Positions 46,919 to 59,800 of a stretch of 64,000 nt of DNA are shown here, piece after piece. How positions within the stretch are numbered: position 1 is the stretch's first letter; the number at the start of each line of letters is the position of its first letter. The translations under genes were made by a program, and so were the position numbers. The notes below the pieces were generated by a model. It had not been told where the DNA came from, made no database searches, and was given only the letters and a program-made list of their open reading frames with translations. Source of the DNA: Spinacia oleracea (taxonomy: Eukaryota > Streptophyta > Magnoliopsida > Caryophyllales > Amaranthaceae); the NCBI RefSeq assembly GCF_020520425.1, contig NC_079492.1:115231157-115295156 (forward strand). The letters are read 5' to 3'.

Positions 46919-47825
46919 AATACCATTTCATTTAATTTTTTGTACCATTACATCATTTGTTCGATCCATAATCGGTCCAAAAAAAGTATGACAGCAAACA
47001 GTTTTGTCTTTTCTCTATCTTGTCTCTTTGTTGGTGTTATGTTTTTGGTGATACATCACAGCATGGGATTTTTACTTCCTCCACGTGATATAGAGGCACA
47101 AAGTGCAAAGCGATAACGGGTGATGGTGTACACAGGATTTAGTCCCACGGCTTACATAACACCTACTCAAAACTTTACCAATTAGGTTAGTTGACATCCA
47201 CACATGAAATACTATGTTGTCTACTCTTTCACCATCCCATAGATTTGAATCTCTTGGACCACCTAGATCTTGGATTACGATGTTGTGATCTAATACTCCA
47301 TTTAAGTGATTTAACCTAATTTCTTGACTCAATAATTGGCTAACTAGTATAACGAAGTATAATCTAGGTATATCCAACATGTACTTCAGTCGCAACACAT
47401 AAAAGATGTGTATGGGTAATCCAAACATGCCAAGACTCAGATTTTGTCTAAGAAACTAAACTAACAAATGGTCAGATCAACTGGTAAGGGAGTTGTTTCA
47501 ACTTAATAAGAGGTTTTAGATTCGGGTTCTAAAAATACAATCAATTAAATAGCATGACCTGTGTGAAGTCTATACTCCGTATTAGTCCGTATTAGTTATA
47601 GATCTAGTAAGCTTTAAATTATCGAGTAAAAACTAACCGGGTCAACACAACCCCAGAGTCCCAGACTCGTGTTGTCATGTTGTTCCTTGTGCAATAGTTG
47701 TGACTTGTGCGTAGTGTTGTTTCATTGTTCTCCAATACACAAAGTGCTTCAAATCCAATAATAATACTCCTATTCTCTCAATCAAAACAAAACAAAAACA
47801 AAAGAGAACAAAAGAGACGAGAATA
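46919..47825. other. Intergenic sequence and upstream region of the HAD gene
   Basis: The first part (46919-47120) resumes the AT-rich repeat into which the MULE inserted. It contains CACGTGATAT and CATCACAGCATG words that also occur inverted at about 31000-31045 on the other side. No gene is supported. The HAD promoter and 5'UTR should lie within about 400 bp of 47826. Confidence 0.45.
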
Positions 47826-50800
47826 ATGCAAAGAACAGTGAGCAAGTTATCATCAGCAGTATCACAGAGAAAAAACCAAGCTTCGTCTCTTTTCTGGCGT
47901 TCCTTTTCTCACTCTTCTTCTAGGTTCCCCTCATCATATTTTTCTACTTTTCCGCCCTTTTTAATTTTAATTACGTAATCTGATTTAATGGAGAAATTGA
48001 CAGGAATGCGTTTGGAATTGCATTTGATATTGATGGCGTTCTTATTCGGGGTAATTCCCCCATTGGAGGATCCCCTCAAGCTCTCAATAAGCTTTACCAT
48101 CCCGAGGGTTTGTTTCTTTTAATACTCGCTCTGTCTCGATTTAATAGTAGCGTTGAACTAGTAATGTGACAACTAATTTACCTTGGATCCCATAGTGTAT
48201 AGCATTTATGGGCCAATCCTGTTGTCAATTGGTTTTAAGATGAAATCCAGCGACAAGCTTTCTTTCGAAATTGAGGAAACATGTTAGCTTTGGTTAATTC
48301 ATTAGTTCCTCTTGTTTTGCAATGATTTGATTTTATGATTGTGAATGCAGGTTCCTTGAAGGTCCCGTATTGTTTTTTAACAAATGGTAAGTTTTTGTCA
48401 TACTTACTTTATGGCCTTAGGAAATGTTATCAATTAGTGAATCATCAAGAGCATGTAATAGTGTATTTGCTGTGAATTTGTCTTACTGTTTTGTGGTTTT
48501 CATTATGATTTGATGTTTTATGACTTTGAAGATGATATAGACACCGATACATGATACACCACAGTTGTTGTTAGTTTTGTTGTGTAGGTTAATGTTGTGA
48601 AGATCTTGATGTCTCCTGATTTTGGTACTAAGGTGTTCTTTGGCTTTTCATTTCCTGAATTTGAAGGTGGTATACACCGATACAGGGATCACCAAATTGT
48701 TGTTAGTCTTGTTGTTTAGGTCAACGTTGTGAAAATCTTTACGCCTCCTAATTTTAATAGCTGCTGGTGTTCCTGGCTTTTGATTTTGGAGTGACTAATC
48801 TAGCATTCTATGTCTGATAGGGGGTGGTGTTCGTGAATCTAAGAGGGCTATTGAGTTGAGTAAACTATTTGGTGTAGGAGTTTCTTCTTCACAAGTAAGT
48901 TTGTATGTTATTCAGCTAAGGCTTATATGTTGGTGACTTTCAATTAATATCTACAAGGACTGCACATCATCATACCTTTCTCACTATCTTTATATCAGGT
49001 TTTGCACGGACATTCACCCTTCAAACAATTGGCACATAAGTATCCGCTGTTACAACCTTTTGTGCTTAGCTGTTTAATACATCAACTTTGGGAACCAAAG
49101 CAATCCCCTTTCTTTATTATCAAAAAAAGCAATTCCCTTTCTTCGTAGGATATAAGACTTATTTCTCCTCTTCTACTTTCCTGGCGTTGACCGGGTGCAG
49201 GTTTGAGAATGATTTTGTTGTTGCTGTTGGCAAAGGAGAACCTGCTGCCGTGATGTCTGAATATGGATTCAAGTATGATCATAATCAACTTAACTGACTT
49301 ATTCCTCCGATAAGTGCCATGCTTTTGAATGAACGGACACTTACTAAAGGATACGTACATCTAAAGTTTGCCACTTGTAAAAGGGAGCATAATATACCGA
49401 CTGCCAAACTTCTTATGCGCTTGTTTCATTTTTACAGGGATGTCATATCTATAGACGACTATACATTGTGCTTTGACAACATTGATCCTCTGGCACCTCA
49501 GAAAAAATGGACAGTGAATGGAAGCTCAGAACCATCACCGGAGCTTAAGAAATATGTTCGCTCGCAGAAGGTTCAGGCAGTATTTGTTGTTAGTGATTCT
49601 GTTGACTGGAGCAGGGACATTCAGGTTATTCTTCTGTACAACTAACTTTCAAAGTCTTTATTTTATCAAATTTCAACTCAGTTTCTAAATCTATCTTTAT
49701 CCATGGCTGTTCCGACTTCCGAGTATGGAACTGAGAGAACGATTTGGGAGTACCCTGTCCTGTCAAGCAGAACAAGCGTAAGCTAACTTTGGGGGTTTAA
49801 CCGAGGAAACCCCCTCCGATACTTAAGTCAGTAAACAAGTCAATATTTTTAGAGAGAGAAAGTAGAGAGGGTTTAGAGCTTGTACTTGTATTGAATGTGT
49901 CCCCAAATAAATGAGGAGAGAGGTATTTATAGGCGTACTGTTCAGTACTTTAGCCTATTCAGATGTCTGTCACGTTTGTGTCAGCGATGTACTTGTTATT
50001 TGTCGCTTTGCTTAACGACGCACTCCTGTTGTCGTCTTGCCAGGCTTTGGTATCTGAACCATTTTGTCTGCGTGGTCGACTTGGCACCTAATATTCCATA
50101 TTTAGCAACCTGCTAGCTTTCTGCCCAAGTAGTCTTCTGAGGACCATGAGGACTATGTTGTTCTGCTCTTAGTTTTGAAAAGCGTGAAGCGCACCAAAGC
50201 GCAAAGGGTCCCTATCGCCTAGGCGTAAAGCGCTAGGCAAAGGCGCGCGCTTCTTGTAGGTGAGGCGACCCAATATAGATATAATTTTATTTTTTGTATT
50301 GTGTACAGTTTGAAATAAAAGAGCACAGAAAAGTTACATCTACTATAAAATACCTGTACAAATTAAAAGTTTAGATTGTTAGGATTGTGACAACTCAAAA
50401 GTAAAAAGTAAAAAGTAAAAGTAATAAAACATTAAAAACAAATCTGAAGGCCTACCGGTGGATACTGGATAGTGACAAATCAAAAGTAAAAAGTAACTTT
50501 TTAGTATAATAATAATAAAGTAAAAAAAAACGGATGACAGCTCATTGTCTCCCCACTTGAAGTTACACACAGTAAAGGTATAAGCCATACTTTATAAATT
50601 AAAAGAAAAAAATTGTGGAAGGGAAACCAGAAGGAGAAAACGAGTAAGACCGGCAACGGCCACCGACGGTGATATGACCGGCGACAGAGACACCAGTGCA
50701 CTCGCCGACAATCTCTGTCACAGATCGAGTGACCGAAGACCTCAAATTTTGAGTCACTCTAAAATTAGGATTTTGGTCTTTGATTTAGGGAATCGGTGTC

Positions 50801-53800
50801 GGAAATTGAAGCAAACCCATGCAATTGATTGAGGGTTTTGGGTCGAATTAGATTTCTTTAGCCAGGTAAGATGTTAATTTGAAGAAATAGTGGTGTTATT
50901 TAGGCTTTTTTTTTTTCTCAATCTTCTCTTCCTTGCCGCTTCCATTCTGAAAGGCGGTTGCCTTGCACTTCAACAAAACCTAGACCTTTTATGCCTCCCA
51001 ATGGGAAGATGGATGGAGTTGAGATCTCTACTGGTCACCACTTGGAAGACGCAACCTTCGCCTTGTTTGATTCCATGGTGAAGCGAGATGACCAGGGTAA
51101 GGAGATCGGCCATGCTCCAAAAAATTGGCTTCCTCAATCTAGTTATATTCCGCGAAACAACGTGTTAGCCGCTATGCACCTGTGCAATACTCACCCCAAA
51201 GGTATTGTGCTTTTCTTTCATACTTGGTCGTTTTTTCTCTTCCAGACTCAAGAGTAGGCGCCGATCCAGACTCCTGGTCTAGACAGGACAAGGTACTCCC
51301 AGATCGTTCTCTCAGTTCCATACACGGAACTTAAGGTATTCCAAATGAAAAAGTTAGGCTAGTTTATGAGGGACTGTCCTTTAAAGTGAGCGACTATGAC
51401 ATAAGTATTGGAGAAAAGGAAACCTACCAAAACTGGTATAGTAGATCGGGGAAAGTCATTGTAGGACAGATCAATTACACGAAGATACAGAGTGCTATTA
51501 TTCGCTATAGGGCCAACAAGACCATATTCTCGGACGTCAAGCCTAATAACGTAGCGAGCAACAGGTGATAAGTGATTCCTGTCCACTCGCAACAATCTGT
51601 GCCGTTCCGTGAAGTTGAAATATTCACACCACTTTCATCAATGCCGAAATGAAAAGAATTTTCAATAGAAAATGGTTCTTTGAAGTTGATGAGAGCATTG
51701 TGTTCATCTTTAGGGAAATCGTGATTACCCCAAGATGGAAAAACAATGAGCAGAACGAGTAGATTTAGAAAGAAAGAGAACAAAGAAACGCAGTGAACCA
51801 TGCTTACCTAGTGTTCTAGTGGTCAAGCTGCCAAATTATTAGCCCAGAAATTCGATTATGAAATAAGATGATAAATTTGATTTATGGAAAAGAGTGAGAA
51901 TTTTGTGGAAATGATGAATTTGATTTATAGAAAAAGAGTAGGAGAATAATTTGGAAATGAAAATGAGAGATAAAGGTGAAGGCGTGAAGCTGAGAGTATG
52001 AGAAATCTATAAGGGTGAAGCTGAAAGTATGAGAAATCTATTTGTTATTCCAAAAAACTTGAGCTTTATGTTCTTGATGATCATAACAACAATAAAAGTG
52101 TTATTAATGATCATATATTTATTATACCTGAGTAATATAGTTATACCTGAGCAATATAGTTATATGAGAAATTTATTTGTTATTCCAAAAAATAGATATT
52201 CATGTTATTGATAATCATATATTTAGAGCTTCATGTATTGATAATCATATATCATCAATAACATGAAGTAATTTTCAGAATAACAAATAGATTTCTCATA
52301 CTCTCAGTTTCACCATTCTCTCTCATTTTTCATTTCCACATAATCTCCTACTCTTTTTTCTATAAATCAAATTCATCATTTCCATAAAAATTCTCTTTTC
52401 TTTTTCCATAAATCAAATTCATCATCTTATTTCATAATCCAATTTCTGGGCTAATAATTTTGTTGTCCCGACCACTAAAACACTAGTTAAGCATGTTTTG
52501 CTGCCTTTTTTTGTTCTCTTCCTTTCTCAATCTACTTCTTCTGCCCATTGTTTTTCCGTTTTGGGTATTCACGGTTGCCCCAAAGATGAACACAATGCTC
52601 TTCTAAACTTCAAAGAATCACTTTCTACTGATTTTTTTTTCACTTCGGCATTGATGAAAGTAGTGTAAATATTTCAACTTTATGGAACGACATAGATTGT
52701 TTCGAGTGGACAGGAATTACTTGTTACCTTGTTCCTCGCTACGTTATTGGGCTTGATCTCCGCGACTATGGTCTTGTTGGCCCTATAGCGGATAATAACA
52801 GTCTCTTTCAACTCCGTCATCTTCGTGTATGCGACCTGTCCTACAATGGCTTTTCTCCAATCTATTATATCTCCCAATTTTGATATGTTTTATTTTCTCC
52901 AATATTTATGTCTTGGTAGCTCACACTCATCAAATAGCCCAACTTTCGCAGTTGGAATACCTTATGTCCCGAGTATGGAACTGGGAGAACGATATGAGAG
53001 TACCTTGTCCTGTGAAACATATGAACTTAAGCTGATTTCTTGAAATAGAGTTGATTGGTCACCATTTGGAAGACGTGACCTTCGCTTGGTTTGATTCCAT
53101 AGCGGGATGACCAGGGCAAGGAGATTGATCGTGCTTCAAAAAATTGGCTTCCTCAATCTAGTTATATTCCGCGAAACGACGTGTTATCCGCTATGCACCT
53201 ATGCAATACTCACCCCCAAGGTATTGTGCTTTTTTTTTTTTTTATACTTAGTCGTTTTTTCTCTTCCGAATTCCTTGATAACTTGCGTGCTTACTTTTGT
53301 GTGTGCGTTTCAAGTCGCTAACACCTTAACATGGAGCGTCTAGGGTTAGCTACAGATGGGACTCCTCTGAGCAATGGGCCTGTTGAGGTTCTGTCTAAAG
53401 CTTACCGAACAATAGCAAATATAGTCAGTGGTCTCACCGCTAGCACCTGCCTGACGACAAGGGGTGGTGGCTCTGGTGTGGTGGGGGGCAGGTGTTCAAC
53501 TTCTTCTGCAACTACGGGAAGGTGTGGCAGGGGAGGACCAGGCACATCTTTTGATGTTGTGGAGACGGCTATTGATGTTCAGCGGGCTGCTCAAAGGGAG
53601 CAAGTTGTTAACCATGTTTTGTGTCTGTTGAGATAACGAATGAGGAAGAAGACGTTCCTTTCGTACGACGCGAAGGTAAGAGGCATTGTACTGGTGAGAG
53701 CTCTCAGGAGTAGGCGTCGGTCCAAACTCGTGGTCTTGACAGGACAAGGTACTCCCAGATCGTTCTCCCAGTTCCAAACTCGGAACATATGGTATTTCAA

Positions 53801-56800
53801 CTGAGAAAGTTAGGCTAGTTTATGAGGGGCCCACCCTTCAAAGTGTGAGCTACCAAGAAATAAGTATTGGAGAAAAGGAAACCTACCAATATAGGTATAG
53901 TAGATCGGAGAAAGTCATTGTATGACAGATCAAGTACACGAAGATGGCGGAGTTGAAAGAGACTGCTATTATCCGCTATAGGGTCAACAAGACCATATTC
54001 TCGGAGGTCAAGCCGAATAACGTAGCGAGCAACAGGTGATAAGTGATTCTTGTCCACTCGCAACAATCTGTGTCGTTCCGTGAAGTTGAAATATTCACAC
54101 CACTTTCATCGATGCCGAAGTGAAAAGAATTTTCAATAGAAAATGATTCTTTGAAGTTGATGAGAGCATTGTGTTCATCTTTAAGCCAATCGTGAATACC
54201 CCAAGATGGCAAATCAATGAACATAAAGAGTAGATTGAGAAAGAAAGAGATCAAAGAAACGCATGGAACCATGCTTACCTAGTGTTCTAGTGGTCAGGCT
54301 GCCAAATTATTAGCCCAGAAATTCGATTATGAAATAAGATGATGAATTTGATTTATAGAAAAAGAGTGAAAATTTTGTGGAAATGATGAATTTGATTTAT
54401 GGAAAAATAGTAGGAGAATTACGTGGAAATGAAAATGAGAGATAAGGTGAAGCTAAGAGTATGAGAAATCTATTTGTTATTCCAAAAAACTTGAGCTTTA
54501 TGTCCTTGATGATCATAACAGCAATATAAGTGTTATTGATGATCATATTGATAATCATATATTTAATATACCTGGGCAATATAGTTATATGAGAAATTTA
54601 TTTGTTATTCCAAAAAACTTGATATTCATATTATTGATGATCATATATTTAGAGCTTCATGTTATTGATGATCATTATCATCAATAACATGAAGTTCAAA
54701 TTTTTGGAATAACAAATATATTTCTCCTACTTTTAGTTTCACCCTTCTGTCCCATTTTTCATTTCCACAGAATTTCCTACTCTTTTTCCATAAATCAAAT
54801 TCATCATTTCCATAAAATTCTCTATTCTTTTTTCCATAAATTAAATTCATCATCTTATTTCATAATCCAATTTCTGGGCTAATGATTTTGCTGCCCCGAC
54901 CACTAAAACACTAGGTAAGCTTGGTTTGATGCATTTCTATGTTCTCTTCCTTTTTCAATCTACTCAGTTTGCTCATTGTTTTTCCATCTTGGGGTATTCA
55001 CGGTTGCCACAAAGATGAATACAATGCTCTTCTCAACTTCAAAAAATCATTTTCTACTTAAAATTCTTTTCACTTCAGCATTAATGAAAATAGTGTGAAT
55101 ATTTCAACTTTACGGAACGACACAGATTGTTGCGAGTGGTCAGGAATTACTTGTCACCTTGTTGCTCGCTACCTTATTGGGCTTGACCTCTGAGACTATG
55201 GTCTTGTTGGCCCTATAGCGGATAGTAGCAGTCTCTTTCAAATCCGTCATCTTCGTGTAAGTGACATGTCCTACAATGAATTTCTCCAACTTTCTATATC
55301 TCCCAATTTTTGTATGTTTTCTTTTCTCCAATATTTAAGTCTTGGTAGCTCACACTTTAAAGGACGAGTCCCTCATCAACTATCCCAACTTTCTCAGTTG
55401 GAATAACTCATGTTCCGATTATGGAACTGGGAGAACAATCTGGGAGTACCTTGTCCGGTGAAACAGAACAAACGTAAGCTGATTTCTCTAAGCCTAGAAC
55501 TCTTGTGCCTCCTAATGGGAAGATGGATGGAGTTGGATCTTGACTGGTCACAACTTGGAAGACGTGATCTTCGCCTGGTTTGATTCCATGGTGAAGCGGG
55601 ATGATCAGGGCAAGGAGATTGACCGTGCTTCAAAAAATTGGCTTCCTCAATCTAGTTATATTCCGCGAAACAACGTGTTATCCCCTATGCACCTGTGCAA
55701 TACTCACCCCCAAGGTATTGTGCTTTCTTTCATACTTAGTCGTTTTTTCTCTTCCGAATTCCTTGATTACTTGCGTGCTTACTTTTGTGTGTGCGTTTCA
55801 GGTCGCCAACACCTTAACATGGAGCGTCTAGGGTTAGCTACAGATGAGCCTGTTGAGGTTCTGTCTAAAGCTTACCGAACTATAGCAAATATAGTCGGTG
55901 GTCTCACGGCTAGCACCTGCCGGACGACAAGGGGTTGGGGGGGGGGGGGAGGTGTTCAACTTCTTCTGCAACTGCGGGAAGGTGTGGCATGGGAGGCGGC
56001 GGTCCTGCGCCTCGCTCTGGTAGAGGAAGTGGCGTTATTGGTGCTGGTCCTGCACCTCGATCTAGCCCTGCTCCTAAGGCGACTCCGCCTCATACTAGTT
56101 CTGCTCCCCGCGGGCAAACTAGCCGGGGTGGTACTGCATTATCAGGTGTTCGGCGTTCACGAGCTGCCATGGAAGGCACATCTTTTGATGTTGTGTAGAC
56201 GGCTATTGATGTTCAGCGGGCTGCTCAAGGGGAGCATGTTGTTAACCATGTTTTGTGTCTGTTGAGATAACGAATGAGGAAGAAGACGTTCCTTTCGTAC
56301 GACGCGAAGGTAAGAGGCATTGTACTGGTGAGAGCTCTCAGGAGTAGGCGTCGGTTAAAACTCGTGGTCTTGACAGGACAAGGTACTCCCAGATCGTTCT
56401 CCCAGTTCCATACTCGGAACATAAGTATTCCAATTTCCAACCGAGAAAGTTAGGCTAGTTTATGAGGGACCCGTCCTTTTAAGTGTGACCTATTGGAGAA
56501 AAGGAAACCTACCAAAATTAGTATAGTGGATCGGAGAAAGTCATTGTAGAACGGACCAATTACACGAAGATGACGGAGTTGAAAGAGACTGCTATTATCC
56601 GCTATAGGCCAGCAAGACCATATTCTTGGAGGTCAAGCCCAATAACGTAGCGAGCACGCAACAATCTGTGCACTCGCAACAATCTGTGTTATTCCGTGAA
56701 GTTGAAATATTCACACCACTTTCATCAATGCCGAAGTGAAAAGAATTTTCAATAAAAAATGATTCTTTGAAGTTGTTGAGAACATTGTGTTCATCTTTAG

Positions 56801-59800
56801 GCCAATCGTGAATACCCCAAGATGGCAAATCAATGAGAAGAGGGAATAGATTGAGAAAGAAAGTGAACAAAGAAACACAGGGAACCATGCTTACCTAGTG
56901 TTCTAGTGGTCAACCAAATTATAAGCCAGGAATTCGATTATGAAATAAGATGATGACTTTGATTTATGGAAAAAGAGTAGAGAATTTTGTGGAAATGATG
57001 AATTTGACTTATGGAAAAAGAGTAGGAGAATTTTGTGGAAATGAGAATGAGAGATAAGGATGAAGCTGAGAATATGGGAAGTCTATTTGTTATTCCAAAA
57101 AACTTGAGCTTTATGTTCTTGATGATCATAACAGCAATAAAAGTGATAAATATAGTAGCTAGCTGTCGGAACGAAGTAATTGATCCTCTGGGGATAGTTT
57201 TGAACCAGCTCAATTCCATCCCATCCAAAGTGGAAGGGAAAACCTTGCACCACATGGAATCTGTGTCCGTGTATAGCGTCATATACCCTTCGTACTTCGT
57301 AGGCAGATAGGTGATTGGTCAGATCCGTCTTTCCATAGAACTTGCAAGTGGGCATCTTTATCTTTTCCATTTTTTCAGATAATATTTTATCACAAAAAGG
57401 TGATTTATCACGCTTAACTATAACTCGGTTAGGGTATAGAGTACATGACACAGAGTGGTATGTTGGTATAAGACTTTCTTCTATTTCACTTGTTTTTCTG
57501 GGTCCTGACTGGAGTTACACTTCCAATTCCCCTGCGAGATTCCTCTTCCAAACATTCGGACTCTTCTGGGGCCTATGCCTCTTCTTCTGCTTCTGTTCTA
57601 CTTCAACATCAGGATGACGCTTCTTGGTCTGATCCTCCTGAGGGAGAGGTTGGGTGAGGGCTGTCTTGGAGGGCTGTGCGCATCTGGTCTGGTGAGAATT
57701 GGGAAGCCAACCTTTCCAGATACGCTGCAGTCGGAGCTTGGATGACTTGGCTTGGAGTTGCCTTAGTCTCAGGAAATATCGGTTCCTTATTTTGTCCGAC
57801 ATTCTGGGGCATGCCAAACTGTTGCACGAGGGGGTCTTAAGGTCACTGGTGTGGTTTTTGGAGTAAGTGTTTCTATTTTTTGTATTACCGGTTCGTCAAC
57901 ATAGGTGTTATCATTGCTTACTAACTGGGTGTTCAATGTTAGGGAAAAGGTCTGGAAAGTTCCCCTCCTTCTAGCGCCACTTGTTTCGAGTATGGAATTG
58001 GGAGAACGATCTTATCCTGTCAAGCAGAACAAACGTAAGCTAACTTCGGGGGTTTAACCGAGGAAACCCCCTCCGATGCTCAAGTCAGTAAACAAGTCAA
58101 TATTTTTTGAGAGAGAAAATAGAGAGGGTTGAGAGCTTGTACTTGTATTGAATGTGTCCTCAAATAAATGAAGATAGAGGTATTTATAGGCGTACTATTC
58201 AGTATTTTGGCCTATTCACATGTCGCCACGTGTATGTCAACGATGTACTTGTTATTTGTTGCCTTGCTTAACGACACACTCCTGTTGTCGTCTTGCCAGG
58301 CTTTGGTATCGGAACCATTTGGTCTGCGTGGTTGACTTGGCACCTAATATTCCTTATCTAGCAACCTGCCAGCTTTCTGCCCAAGCAGTCTTCTGAGGAC
58401 CATGTTGTTCTGCTTTGTTCGTAGTGGTCTGATAGGTCTAGTACGTCTCCATACAATGGCATTGTTTATTCCAAGTCACTAACTCATTTGTAGCATTAGG
58501 TTCTCTGTGACATATTAAGAACTGGAGGCCTTCCCGGAGGAGAAATTGGAAGTCAACCTCCACTATACTTTGCCCATGATGATCTTAAATACCAGGTCAA
58601 TTTACTTTCATCTTATACTTCTTGGAATCACTTCCTTGAGTTACTCTCTTATCTGTTACTGATGTGGTGTCACTGAAAGTAGGGTGCATTCCCCACTGAG
58701 CGGTTTGGCATAGGTGCTTTTAGGATTTCGTTACAATCTGTATTCAACAGGTAAGGCTTTTGGAATCTCCTGATTTACCATCTGAAAGTTGATAAATTGT
58801 AGGTCATGTATGTGTTTGTCCTGTACTCCTGTTGTTTTGAAAGAGAAAGGTGCTGAGAATTAATACTGCTTTGTTTTTGGTTCCTGATTTCTTCTACAGA
58901 ATTACAACACCATAAATACGAATTCTTAACAATGTATTTCTGGCTCTTGGGACTAAGGCTTTGTTGTTGTTGTTGTTGTAGGGTGGATTTATGAATTATC
59001 TGTAAATGTACCAACATTTTAAAATGAAAATCTCTTTATTAACCTTGACCATCAGAGTCAAATATTTATCTCTGAGATTGTTTAAATACTCTCACTTTAA
59101 CTTGGGATCAGGGATAAAAATTCCTGCCTTAAGAATCATTAGTAGTCTGGTAGAAAGCAAGTCCGAAGTATATACTGTTCCTTTGGGTGTTTTTTGGTTT
59201 TACCACTTGGTTGAACGTATTCCTTTCTCCATCTATTTGATTATTTCAGCGGTAGCATGTTCAATAAAATGATAAGTTGTCTAATTTGGTTTATTATGCT
59301 GATGTAGTGGTCTGATAGAAGTGTGCTTGATTGTGTAGTATTCACCCTCATCCTTTGCAATATTCTGCTGTTGGGAAGCCGAATCCGCTTGCTTTCAAGA
59401 ATGCTGAAACTACACTACGTAAACTTTATAACCACATGATTGCCAATCAGGATTGTGGTGGCATTAGTCCTTTCGAAACCCTGTATATGATCGGGGACAA
59501 CCCATCAGTTGACATTAAAGGTGCACAAGAGGTTAGTCTGAATAGTCTCTTAACTTGTTCGCATTGGCAAATTCTGGTGGCTACATCACATCTTATGTTG
59601 ATTATTTCTCCCGTAATAACTTGTTTCATTAATCTAATCAGACGTTGTAGTGCTCTATGACATTAATGTACTTGCAAATAATATAATTTCAGGCAGGACG
59701 TCCTTGGTTCTCTATTTTAACTAGGACTGGAGTTTTTAGAGGGAAGGAAAATGATCAGGAATATCCAGCAGATATGGTATGTAATTGCTGAACACTTTGC

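Larger units (their letters stand above)
49708..58402 (-). mobile_element. Broken Ty3/Gypsy LTR retrotransposon in intron 7
   Basis: Two related LTRs (49708-50145 and 57982-58402) lie in the same orientation. A PBS-like site (57962-57981, minus) and gag coding (57145-57827, minus) follow the right LTR. The normal gag-pol interior is missing and replaced by an RLP-derived tandem array. No matching 5-bp TSD was found (ATGGC against TGTTG), so the ends are misjudged or were rearranged. Confidence 0.7.
49625..58499 (+). other. Giant intron 7 of the HAD gene
   Basis: Donor CAG|GTTATTC and acceptor GCATTAG|GTTCTC join exons 7 and 8 in phase 0 (SRDIQ-VLCDI). About 80 bp at the left and 100 bp at the right look native. 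The rest (49708-58402) is a broken Gypsy element containing the RLP inverted-repeat array. Confidence 0.88.

Noticed and set aside
47072-47428. 118-residue minus-strand frame upstream of the HAD gene
   Set aside because: No recognisable domain, and it lies in repeat-like sequence; probably chance.
49708-58402. A simple, complete Gypsy element with TSD
   Set aside because: The bases flanking the two LTRs differ, and gag-pol is replaced by the RLP array, so a single clean insertion does not explain the region.
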